Assembly: GCA_963811905.1 (NCBI GenBank)
Contig: CAWETK010000018.1
Span: 310,001-374,000 of the forward strand
Source of the DNA: DATFVA01 sp963811905
GTDB taxonomy: Bacteria; Bacteroidota; Ignavibacteria; Ignavibacteriales; Ignavibacteriaceae
Direction: 5' to 3'
Length of the DNA stretch: 64,000 nucleotides
Position 1 is the first letter of the stretch. Every line of letters begins with the position of its first letter. The position numbers and the translations under genes are program-made. The notes under the pieces were generated by a model. The model searched no databases and was not told the DNA's origin. It saw nothing but the letters and a program-made list of their open reading frames with translations. Below are positions 46,538-54,205 of the stretch, piece by piece.

Positions 46538-47148
46538 CCCCTGATCCGCTGGCGGATAAATATCCGGGATGGAGCCCGTATAATTATTGCTTTGATAATC
46601 CACTCAAGTTGGTTGATCCAGATGGTAATGGACCCGAATTGGCTGCTGCGGCTTTTGCTATTCTGGAAACTGCTGGTATTACCCTTCTTGCCACTGCTGC
46701 GGTTTTTGATGTGATGGGATCTAATAATACAGCTGAGGCAATTAAATATGTTGGTAATAATTTAATTGATGGTGCAGAAACCTTGGTATCGTCAAATGGA
46801 CCAATTTTAACTCCATTCCCAATAACTCAAGGTGAAGGGATTAATAAAACGACAATTGCTCCACAGGATCACACGGTTGTTACTAATGATAATTATGTTG
46901 GCAAAAATGTCGAGGATACAGGGAAACGAGCTAATTCTGATCTTCCTGGTGGTAAAGCTACTGCCAAGAGCATTTTTAAAAATAAAACGAAAGGCCAGCA
47001 AGTTGAACAATCCAAAATGAAAGATGGAGGGGTAAGGAGAAGCACCAAGGATGGGACAAACATTAGATTTCATCCTAATGGTAATATTAGATTGGATTTA
47101 CCCAAAGGCGATAATCCAAAACCAGAAACAATTCATTTTAACGATTAA
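46498..47148 (+). pseudogene. Rhs core end with toxin-like C-terminal tip A
   Basis: The frame starting at GARYYDSNLGRW (46498) runs through TPDPLADKYPGWSPYN and LKLVDPDGN, the canonical Rhs core end. A variable tip of about 170 residues follows, with a hydrophobic stretch (AAFAILETAGITLLATA). The last 60 residues read GGKATAKSIFKNKTKGQQ, GGVRRSTKDGTNIRFHP, RLDLPKG and PETIHFND, a pattern I recall from several polymorphic toxin C-termini. The first start-type codon (TTG, 46609) falls inside the core, and the upstream connection is broken, so expression as a full Rhs protein is unlikely. Confidence 0.72.
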
Positions 47149-47157
47149 GGACAAATT

Positions 47158-47739
47158 ATGACAGTAAACCAATTAGGGAAAATCATATTCGGAATTAGCA
47201 TCAGTGAGGAGCAAACTCTAAATTCATTTTATTCCTTGAAATTTCAAAAAATACTGGCTCCCGGAGGCAAAAAAGCTTTCAGCAACTTTCATTCTGAAGG
47301 ATATTTTTCTTTGCCATCTATAGGTTTCAAAGGCGAGAAATTTATCAAAATCGAAGGTGCATTTTTAGATGTATCGCGAAAAGAAGAGATTTTTAGAATC
47401 GCTATTGGCAATGAGAAGTCCACAATAGAAGATTTAAATTCTAAATATGATCGACCGCCTATAGAATATGTCGATGAAATACCTGAAATGCTTGATTTGG
47501 AACCTATTCTTCTTAATGATTTTAAGATGGCTATTATCAGAAACAAAGAAAAAGTAAAAATGTACGATCATATTTTCGAATGTGTGGTTGATGAGGGGCT
47601 ATATTTTATCGATAAAAAATCAGAGAAGGGATTGGTCATACTTGCAGATTATGAAATACCGTTAAATATTGCTATAAGTTCGTCTCCTATATATATAGAG
47701 GATGTTCTTATGAAATCCGTAGAAATTGAGTTTATATAA
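47158..47739 (+). CDS. Putative immunity protein for tip A
   Basis: The 193-residue protein starts with ATG nine bases after the tip A stop. It has no signal peptide and is acidic, with no family that I can name. The tight position behind a toxin-like tip and the size fit an immunity protein, by analogy with Rhs tip/immunity pairs. The C-terminal part (YDHIFECVVDEGLYFIDK, LVILADYEIPLN) could be a beta-rich domain. The match to tip A is inferred from position only. Confidence 0.55.
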   Translation: MTVNQLGKIIFGISISEEQTLNSFYSLKFQKILAPGGKKAFSNFHSEGYFSLPSIGFKGEKFIKIEGAFLDVSRKEEIFRIAIGNEKSTIEDLNSKYDRPPIEYVDEIPEMLDLEPILLNDFKMAIIRNKEKVKMYDHIFECVVDEGLYFIDKKSEKGLVILADYEIPLNIAISSSPIYIEDVLMKSVEIEFI

Positions 47740-47765
47740 TAAAAGATGATTTGTGCAAATAAATG

Positions 47766-47900
47766 TTTCACAATAATTGAAACCCTTGTAGCAATTATTT
47801 TACTAGCTGAGTGCTATGAGTATAGTGGTATTTAACCGGCTATGAGGAAAAGGCAATAATCTTGAAAAGGAAGCATTTGTTTATCCAAGCCAGGAAATAA
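47766..47900 (+). pseudogene. Pseudopilin gene fragment, copy 1
   Basis: The DNA encodes CFTIIETLVAIILLAECYEYS, a broken copy of the pseudopilin N-terminus found intact in frame at 52972-53249. The sequence continues to the CCAGGAAAT of the pseudopilin codons and then joins directly to Rhs core DNA (AATCATTGAAAGCAAATGAATTT). Several indels interrupt it. It is a marker for the start of cassette B. Confidence 0.75.
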
Positions 47901-47962
47901 TCATTGAAAGCAAATGAATTTCAGCTATGGGATAAAACAGGCAGAGAACTGGTGTTTATGAT

Positions 47963-48970
47963 ATGAACACCGGCAGGATGAAATATTTCAACCTGTATGG
48001 AATAGGCGGATTAGGACGTGCAGAAGCCGAATGGGATTCAACGTGGATCGAGGATCCAAAATCCCAGAACCCCGGATACTGGTCTTATTCAAGGACAGAT
48101 TCAAGGTATTACTACATTAAGGATCATCTTGGAAGCATCAGAATAACAATTGACGAGACAGGAAATGTTGTAAATGCCCAGGATTATTATTCGTTTGGAG
48201 GGATTCTCAGGAGCTATATAACAGGCGGATTGAATGATGAAAGGTATAAGTTCACTGGCAAGGAACGTGACACATCAACAACTTATGACTATTTTTCCGG
48301 AGGGATGGCTTCGCCAGGTGCCAGATATTACGACAGCGATCTCGGAAGATGGTTAACACCTGATCCGCTGGCGGATAAATATCCGGGGTGGAGCCCGTAT
48401 AATTATGTGATGAATAATCCACTAAGATTAATAGACCCGAATGGGATGGGCATTAAAGACTCTGTATCAGCCGCTAATCAGCAAGAAAATGGACGACAGC
48501 TTCAAAAGGATAAACAGGAATTGGCTGAATCTTGGGATAATGGGGATGTATTAGTAGTGGTTAGCAATTTCTTCGAAGTACTCTGGGATGGTGTCAAAAC
48601 GCAAGCGCCAACTTTCTCGATGCTCCCAGAGATTGGTGTAATTGAAATTGGTAATCCAGCACTGATCAATTCAGTGGTGAAAAGTTTGGGAAAACAATAT
48701 GGAAATACTCAAACAACAATAGGAGCAAGAGCACTTGATAAAAAAATAGGACAGGCGTTAAGTGGAGGATATAAATCATCATTTGGAGGCATTGAAGCAA
48801 CTACAGAGAATGCTCAAGTTCTGACAAGAAATATTTTAGAAAATCCAAGTAGGGTTGCATCGGGGAAAGTAACCACGGATATTTATAATGTTACAGGGCA
48901 AGGGATAAGGTTAAATAATGCAACACAAAAATTTGTTGGTTTTCGTGAAGCAAGCAAGGCATCACGATGA
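47963..48970 (+). CDS. Rhs core with toxin-like C-terminal tip B
   Basis: This 335-residue frame begins at MNTGRMKYFNLYGIGGLG. Two bases are missing before it relative to the GRELAVYD of cassette C, so the link to the preceding core is broken. The core reads SYSRTDSRYYYIKDHLGS, then YDYF, a seven-residue insert SGGMASP, GARYYDSDLGRWLTPDP and YVMNNPLRLIDPNG. The tip of about 180 residues ends in TTDIYNVTGQGIRLNNAT and FVGFREASK, a pattern resembling contact-dependent toxin C-termini I have seen. The stop overlaps the immunity gene start by four bases. Confidence 0.75.
   Translation: MNTGRMKYFNLYGIGGLGRAEAEWDSTWIEDPKSQNPGYWSYSRTDSRYYYIKDHLGSIRITIDETGNVVNAQDYYSFGGILRSYITGGLNDERYKFTGKERDTSTTYDYFSGGMASPGARYYDSDLGRWLTPDPLADKYPGWSPYNYVMNNPLRLIDPNGMGIKDSVSAANQQENGRQLQKDKQELAESWDNGDVLVVVSNFFEVLWDGVKTQAPTFSMLPEIGVIEIGNPALINSVVKSLGKQYGNTQTTIGARALDKKIGQALSGGYKSSFGGIEATTENAQVLTRNILENPSRVASGKVTTDIYNVTGQGIRLNNATQKFVGFREASKASR
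48104..48294 (+). repeat. 191-base Rhs core repeat, copy B
   Basis: Copies B and C are identical over the 191 bases in my reading. Past the repeat, a net 21-base insert (SGGMASP) keeps the frame in this copy. Confidence 0.92.
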
Positions 48971-49398
48971 TATTAAAAATAATTCAGGATTCTATTACTT
49001 ATCCGTATTTGTTTAATTGGTTTTATAACGTCAGTGAAGAGAAACTAAAAAAATGGTTGGGAATGAATAAAATGAATATTCCCAATGATTACTTTGAATT
49101 TCTTTGCCTAACGGGCGGAGGGGATATTTTTGAATCTGAGACTTTGCTTGGCCCATTTGTAAATGAAAATTCTGGAGATGAAATAATTAGTAATAATAAT
49201 TACTTTTATGAGAAGGGGATGTCAAAGGATTATTTAGTTTTTCACACAGGGATGAGTATTTCCGTAATCGACTTAAATCATTTCCAATATAATGTCCTAG
49301 ATGAAAATTTTTTCATCCGCGAGCATTTTAGAAGTTTTGACAGTTGGTATATGCAATATATTCGAAAGGAATTCAGAGACAGATATAATTTAAAATGA
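48967..49398 (+). CDS. SUKH/SMI1-KNR4 family immunity protein (tip B)
   Basis: The 143-residue protein has the SUKH-like sequence IPNDYFEFLCLTGGGDIFES near residues 38-57 (compare the P-x-D-Y-x-x-F-x3-TGG signature), then HTGMSISVIDL near the end. SUKH proteins are widespread immunity proteins in toxin loci. It overlaps the tip B stop by four bases, so the pair is likely functional together if expressed. It is the best-supported immunity call in the array. Confidence 0.72.
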   Translation: MILKIIQDSITYPYLFNWFYNVSEEKLKKWLGMNKMNIPNDYFEFLCLTGGGDIFESETLLGPFVNENSGDEIISNNNYFYEKGMSKDYLVFHTGMSISVIDLNHFQYNVLDENFFIREHFRSFDSWYMQYIRKEFRDRYNLK

Positions 49399-49445
49399 AA
49401 CAAGAATAAATAAGTTGAGAGATATTTTTAAGGTTGGCCACTCTG

Positions 49446-49582
49446 GTTTCACAAGAAACCCTAGTAGCAATTACTTTGCTCGGACTGGTTAGTACGATGT
49501 GTATAATGGTATTTAACCAGCTCCCAGGAAATAAAGGACTTATGCTGAAGAAAGATGCATTTGGTTATGCAAGTCAGGAATA
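49446..49582 (+). pseudogene. Pseudopilin gene fragment, copy 2
   Basis: The DNA for the pseudopilin N-terminus (ETLVAITLLGLVSTMCIMVF-like) is present with the deletion of a few bases near the start, so the frame is broken. As in copy 1, it joins Rhs core DNA at the same position (GCAAGTCAGGAA then TAATCATTGAAAGCAAATGA). Confidence 0.78.
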
Positions 49583-49586
49583 ATCA

Positions 49587-50636
49587 TTGAAAGCAAATGA
49601 ATTTCGACTACGGGATAATACAGGCAGAGAATTAGCAGTATATGATATGAATACCGGCGGGGCGAAATATTACAACCTATTCGGAAATGGTTCTCTGAGA
49701 CGGGCTGAAGCTAACTGGGATTCAATCTGGGTTGTGGATCCGAGGTCCCAGAACCCCGGATACTGGTCTTATTCAAGAACAGATTCAAGGTATTACTACA
49801 TTAAGGATCATCTTGGAAGCATCAGAATAACAATTGACGAGACAGGAAATGTTGTAAATGCCCAGGATTATTATTCGTTTGGAGGGATTCTCAGGAGCTA
49901 TATAACAGGCGGATTGAATGATGAAAGGTATAAGTTCACTGGCAAGGAACGTGACACATCAACAACTTATGACTATTTCGGTGCCCGCTATTACGACAGT
50001 AACCTTGGAAGATGGTTAACACCCGATCCGCTGGCGGATAAATATCCGGGTTGGAGTCCGTATAATTATACTCTCAATAATCCGATGAAGTATATAGATC
50101 CGGATGGTAAAGCAATTAAGGACAAGAATACTGGACAATATATTAGCGGAACAACCGCAGCCACATTGCTTACCCGGGAATTGTCAAAAACACTTGATCG
50201 CAATACAACAGCAAATCTACCAATTATCCAGTCTTCAGGAAGCCTTCGAGATCAATGGGAAGATCTGAAAGATAATGTTAGAGGCAGTACTTATGAACAC
50301 CATGGGATGTATAATACTTCTGCTATTGGTGAAAAAATAAATGGCATAAAATTAAAGAACGGAGGTGAAATAAGATCTTGCCGGCAATGGGCTGTTAAAT
50401 TAAATGACAATAATGAAGATATTACTCTTCAAAAATTTAGTCAAATGGGTAATCTTAAAGATGGTAAAGCAATTTTCGAATTAACTTTTGGGAATGAAAA
50501 TAATACAGTTGCTAGTATTAGATTAACCTTAGAGCAGTTAAAAGAGTTTGCCAAGGAAGGTGGATATAATGTAAATATAAATGGCTCTTCAATATCATTT
50601 TCAAATGAAGAAAAGGAAAAGGAGGAAAACAAATAA
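49587..50636 (+). CDS. Rhs core with C-terminal tip C (intact core)
   Basis: The 349-residue frame from a TTG at 49587 is the only uninterrupted core in the array: NEFRLRDNTGRELAVYD, then SYSRTDSRYYYIKDHLGS, YDYFGARYYDSNLGRWLTPDP and TLNNPMKYIDPDG. The tip starts at about residue 172 (KAIKDKNTGQYISGTTA) and has no family that I recognise; it ends in a lysine- and glutamate-rich tail (EEKEKEENK). The putative immunity protein gene follows 16 bases later. Only this copy lacks an insertion at YDYF/GARYY. Confidence 0.75.
   Translation: MKANEFRLRDNTGRELAVYDMNTGGAKYYNLFGNGSLRRAEANWDSIWVVDPRSQNPGYWSYSRTDSRYYYIKDHLGSIRITIDETGNVVNAQDYYSFGGILRSYITGGLNDERYKFTGKERDTSTTYDYFGARYYDSNLGRWLTPDPLADKYPGWSPYNYTLNNPMKYIDPDGKAIKDKNTGQYISGTTAATLLTRELSKTLDRNTTANLPIIQSSGSLRDQWEDLKDNVRGSTYEHHGMYNTSAIGEKINGIKLKNGGEIRSCRQWAVKLNDNNEDITLQKFSQMGNLKDGKAIFELTFGNENNTVASIRLTLEQLKEFAKEGGYNVNINGSSISFSNEEKEKEENK
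49788..49978 (+). repeat. 191-base Rhs core repeat, copy C
   Basis: It is identical to copy B in my reading, and it is the copy without an insert after YDYF. Confidence 0.92.
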
Positions 50637-50652
50637 ATGAAAGGAAAGGGAA

Positions 50653-51000
50653 ATGTTAACTGATCAATGGTATTTAGACTTTAATTTTATTTTTCTCTTA
50701 ATAAGTGTTTCGATAATATTAGCTTTAATATTAATTCACAAAGCTAAAATCAAGCATATGGTTATAATATGTTTGGTTAGTAATACTTTGTTTTTGTACT
50801 GGAGTATATCCCCATTATTATATTTAAGGGGAAGACTTGAGTACTTACTTAATTATTTAAGCTTCGATGATGTAATGGTTAATGGAATAAACCAAACCTG
50901 TGATGAACTCATTTATTATATTATTCCATTGTTAATATTTTTCTTTTGCTCAGCCCTATCAATATATTATATAAGTAGAATTATTAAAAAACAAAATTAG
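50653..51000 (+). CDS. Small membrane protein, putative immunity protein for tip C
   Basis: The 115-residue protein has three hydrophobic segments (FIFLLISVSIILALILI near 13-29, VIICLVSNTLFLYWSI near 36-52, YYIIPLLIFFFCSALSIYYI near 88-107). It starts with ATG at 50653 with AAGGAAAGGG ahead. It follows tip C by 16 bases, so a membrane immunity protein for a membrane-acting or membrane-entering toxin is plausible, but this is inferred from position. Confidence 0.5.
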   Translation: MLTDQWYLDFNFIFLLISVSIILALILIHKAKIKHMVIICLVSNTLFLYWSISPLLYLRGRLEYLLNYLSFDDVMVNGINQTCDELIYYIIPLLIFFFCSALSIYYISRIIKKQN

Positions 51001-51011
51001 TTTGGGCCTCT

Positions 51012-51407
51012 ATGGTCAGATTTAGTTCGGCATTCATTACAACAAAAGCTTCATCAGCGGCTGAATTTAATTTATTCGGAAATGGTTACCTGGGACGGGT
51101 TGAAGCTAACTGGGATTCAGTTTGGGTTGAGGATCCGAACCACGAGAGCAGCGGATATTGGAGATATTCAAGGAATGATTACAGGTATTACTATATTAAG
51201 GATCATTTAGGAAGCATAAGGATTACAATTGACGAGACAGGAAATGTTGTAAATGCGCAGGATTATTATTCGTTTGGAGGGATTCTCAGGAGCTATATAA
51301 CAGGCGGATTGAATGATGAAAGGTATAAGTTCACTGGCAAGGAACGTGACACATCAACAACTTATGACTATTTTCCGAGGGATGCGCCAGTGCTATTACG
51401 ACAGTAA
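51012..51407 (+). pseudogene. Rhs core fragment of cassette D
   Basis: The 131-residue frame starts ATG at 51012 and has a short unrelated N-terminus (FSSAFITTKASSAAEF), then FNLFGNGYLGRVEANWD and the core of the A/D lineage (GYWRYSRNDYRYYY). It ends just after YDYF, where the frame shifts. Past the shift, QCYYDSNLGRWLTPDP and the rest of the core continue in another frame to 51528. Confidence 0.72.
51183..51373 (+). repeat. 191-base Rhs core repeat, copy D
   Basis: By my reading it differs from copies B and C at about seven positions, six of them in the first 50 bases. The remaining 130 bases are nearly identical. Confidence 0.9.
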
Positions 51408-51776
51408 CCTTGGGAGATGGTTAACACCCGATCCGCTGGCAGATAAATACCCGGGGTGGAGCCCGTATAATTATACTCTCAATAATCCGATGAAGTATAT
51501 TGATCCGGATGGTAATGATCGATTTTAAACCTAGCGATTCGAGGATTGTTTATGCAGTACGCAAAGCGTATAGAACATCCAGTACATTTAGAAATTCATA
51601 TACCATAAAGTATTAAATAATTCTAAGCGAAGATGGACGTTTCAAGGAGGCCATAATTTTAATGCAAAAGCTTTCACAACCTCCGAATATCCCAAATTTG
51701 GGCAGTATAATAGTTGGAACAAATACCGTTTAGATCTGATGAAAAAGGTGTTTTCCAAGCTACTAGGAAGAAAATA
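51395..51776 (+). pseudogene. Rhs core end and degraded tip D
   Basis: The core ends YDSNLGRWLTPDPLADKYPG, then NYTLNNPMKYIDPDGNDRF at about 51528. The next 250 bases carry a tip remnant in broken frames; one piece reads WTFQGGHNFNAKAFTTSEYP and KYRLDLMKKVFSKLLGRK before a stop near 51776. The tip is not an intact reading frame. Confidence 0.6.
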
Positions 51777-51931
51777 AAACATGACAAATGAAGCACAACG
51801 TCATGCGGGAAATGAATACATGGCTGGTCAAGGAATCACGGTAAGCTAGATAATACGGAAAAAGATCAACAATAAAGAATTTATCAAAAGATGAGCATGA
51901 AAGCAAAAATTTAAAAAAGAACCGAAATAAA

Positions 51932-52745
51932 ATGAAATCTTTTTTTCTTTTAATTTACTTTTTGTTTTTCCGCAGCTACATTGGAATGAAATAAAAACTT
52001 TGTGGAAAGACAATAAAAAATTATTCGTTCAACACGAATATAAAAAAGTGTTTAATCAATCAAATAATTGGATTCTCGATGAAAGTACTATAACTGAAGT
52101 GACTTTTGATTCTGTTAATATTTTTGTTCGTTCGTTTGATCTCTCCAACCTTGATGAGAAAATCTGGAAGTTGGATAATATTTTGAATAAAGCAGATGAC
52201 TATTTTGGAAGCCCATTTACATTGCTCAACCTTATTAACCGGCCTGACTTCTATACCGTATATATTTATGTGAATGATTCAAAAAATGCTGGTGTATACG
52301 AATTGAGGCTGAAGGGCAATCCACAATTAAGGTTGGTATACAGGACTCATCCTTCGGCTGGCAAATTTTGGGTCACGAGAGATTATTTTTATGAACTCGA
52401 TGGTTGGGGTCGTCTTTTTGTGTTAAATAAAGCTGATCTCACTGAAAAGAAATTATTTAAGGATGTTATGGACTATCGTTTGTTAAAGGATGATATCATT
52501 TTTATAACAAAAAAAGATACCAGCTATGTTTATTCAGCAAGCACTAATAATCTCCTAAAAATTGATAAGCAGATTCACTTCCCCGATCAACACAATATCA
52601 ACAAAATAGATAGTAAATATTTATGTTATTCTTTCTGGAGAGTGATGATAGTTTTATCGGCTTAAAGTTCTATTATTACGATTTAACCAGCAATTCATTA
52701 AAAAATATAACAGATGAAAATTTAAGAAAAAAAAATCAATTGGAT
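51932..52745 (+). pseudogene. Frameshifted secreted protein of unknown function
   Basis: An ATG at 51932 starts a signal-like sequence (MKSFFLLIYFLFF). The frame then breaks near 51960-51980, and the neighbouring frame continues PQLHWNEIKTLWKDNKKLF into the open frame 52000-52665. It breaks again near 52630, after which LESDDSFIGLKFYYYDLTS continues in another frame. The composition (FFGSPFTLLNLINRPDFY, YTVYIYVNDSKNAGVYELRL) suggests a beta-rich protein, possibly a former immunity or partner protein of tip D. No family is recognised. Confidence 0.5.
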
Positions 52746-52971
52746 TAGATCTGAAAGCAGTCCAGTAAGAATGATAATCAAATAATAATCATATTAAATG
52801 TTATAGAACAATCCATATGGATTAATGAATATTTGTATCAATATGATTGCTTTTCAAGAGATATTGATTTTTAACGCAAAAATTTACTTCTATTGTTATG
52901 AAGCTACCGATATTATTTAGGATTTATTGATTCTTATGGTATACACCAATGGCATATTAAGGTAAATGAAG

Positions 52972-53249
52972 GTTTCACAATAATAGAAACCCTGGTAGCA
53001 ATTATCTTACTCGGGCTGGTTAGTACTATGAGTATAATGGTATTTAACCAGGTCTGGGGTAATAAGGCAATTATGCTGAAGAAGGAAGCATTTGTTTATG
53101 CAAGCCAGGAAATAGACCGGAGTATTACTGAAAGGTTATTTGCAGATACGGTATATAATAACTCAACTGGAACTCTGTCTATATATCGAAGGGTTGAACC
53201 TGATGGCAAATTAAATAAAATTACTGCTAAGATTAGACTCAGATTTTGA
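52972..53249 (+). CDS. Prepilin-type N-terminal domain (pseudopilin) protein; start unclear
   Basis: The frame reads GFTIIETLVAIILLGLVSTM, with a prepilin-peptidase-like cleavage site G|F and glutamate at position 5 of the mature protein, followed by FNQVWGNKAIMLKKEAF and a C-terminal region RRVEPDGKLNK. A start codon is not visible just before GFTII in this frame, and the first ATG in frame (53028) lies inside the hydrophobic helix. The 5' end may be lost. Pseudopilins of type II secretion or type IV pili are the known relatives. Two broken copies of the first part occur at 47766 and 49446. Confidence 0.68.
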
Positions 53250-53368
53250 TATTTTATGATAATTATTCCGGATATCTTTGATTTTAAGATGGTATTATTC
53301 CCTTAAAAATTTGTTATTTCTGGATTGAATAATTATCCGGGTAAGTATAATTTTACACGATAAATATT

Positions 53369-53575
53369 TTGATATATAGTGCGGATACTCTTTTGAGAAG
53401 AAAAAAATTTGAAATATTCAGTTATGCGGCAATAGGACTCGTTTTTATACTGCTGATCCTGATGCTCACAAAAACAATTCCCGGTAGAATGGTATTATTA
53501 TGTACTCGGGTTCAGTATAATACTTTTATTGATAAGGTTAGTATTCCGTATTTATTTTGCTATGCAGGATCGTAA
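53369..53575 (+). CDS. Short hypothetical membrane protein (possible remnant)
   Basis: A 68-residue frame with a hydrophobic segment (YAAIGLVFILLILML) and a positively charged start (LLRRKKFEIFS). No ribosome-binding site and no family are visible. It may be a remnant connected to the neighbouring pseudopilin region. Confidence 0.3.
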   Translation: MIYSADTLLRRKKFEIFSYAAIGLVFILLILMLTKTIPGRMVLLCTRVQYNTFIDKVSIPYLFCYAGS

Positions 53576-53599
53576 AAATAAGTAGGAGGATGTCTTCGA

Positions 53600-54128
53600 A
53601 TCTGGTAAACACACTAATGGGAAACTTAACGCAAAGGTTCTTATCCTGAACCAAAGTTATGAACCAATCACAATCTGCAATATTAAAAAAGCCATCATTC
53701 TCATTTATATGGGAAAAGCCGAACTGGTGCTGGATGACAAACGCAAAAACCTGCATTCTGTAAGAGAGATCTTCCCCTGGCCAAGTGTAATCAGGCTAAG
53801 CCGTTATATAAACGTCCCATATAAAAAAGTGGTGCTCACACGAAAGAATATTCTAAGAAGGGACGCTTATAAATGCTCATACTGCGGCAGAGGGGATTTA
53901 CCATTAACCATTGATCACGTTATTCCCCGGGCAAGGGGTGGTTCTGATTCGTGGGAAAACCTGGTATGTGCCTGTACGATCTGCAATAACAGAAAAGGGG
54001 ACCGGACGCCTGAAGAAGCAAATATGAGTCTTTCGGGCAGACCTTTCAAGCCAAGTCATATAATGTTTATCAAGCATGTTGTGGGAAAACTTGATGAAAA
54101 CTGGAAACCCTACCTCTATCTCTCATAA
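53600..54128 (+). CDS. HNH endonuclease, N-terminus frame-broken
   Basis: HNH proteins of this size are common small nucleases. The intact part from 53709 (139 residues) has CSYCGRGDLPLTIDHVIPRARGGSDSWENLVCACTICNNRKGD, with two CxxC zinc pairs and the DHVIP-x-N core. Upstream in the same frame, without a start codon, comes NAKVLILNQSYEPITICN, which is the normal N-terminus of the family, so the gene extends back to about 53600. An ATG at 53590 is in another frame, and one missing base between it and about 53625 would join them. It lies just after the Rhs region. Confidence 0.8.
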
Positions 54129-54205
54129 ACGCCGAAATCGATAGGTTTATTTCATTCAATATTGTTATTTTTAGCGGCATAAATCCAAAATAATATCCTT
54201 TAATA

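Noticed and set aside
45186..53575. Prophage or insertion-sequence island
   Set aside because: No integrase, transposase, tail or capsid gene and no terminal repeats were found; the repeats are Rhs core and pseudopilin DNA.
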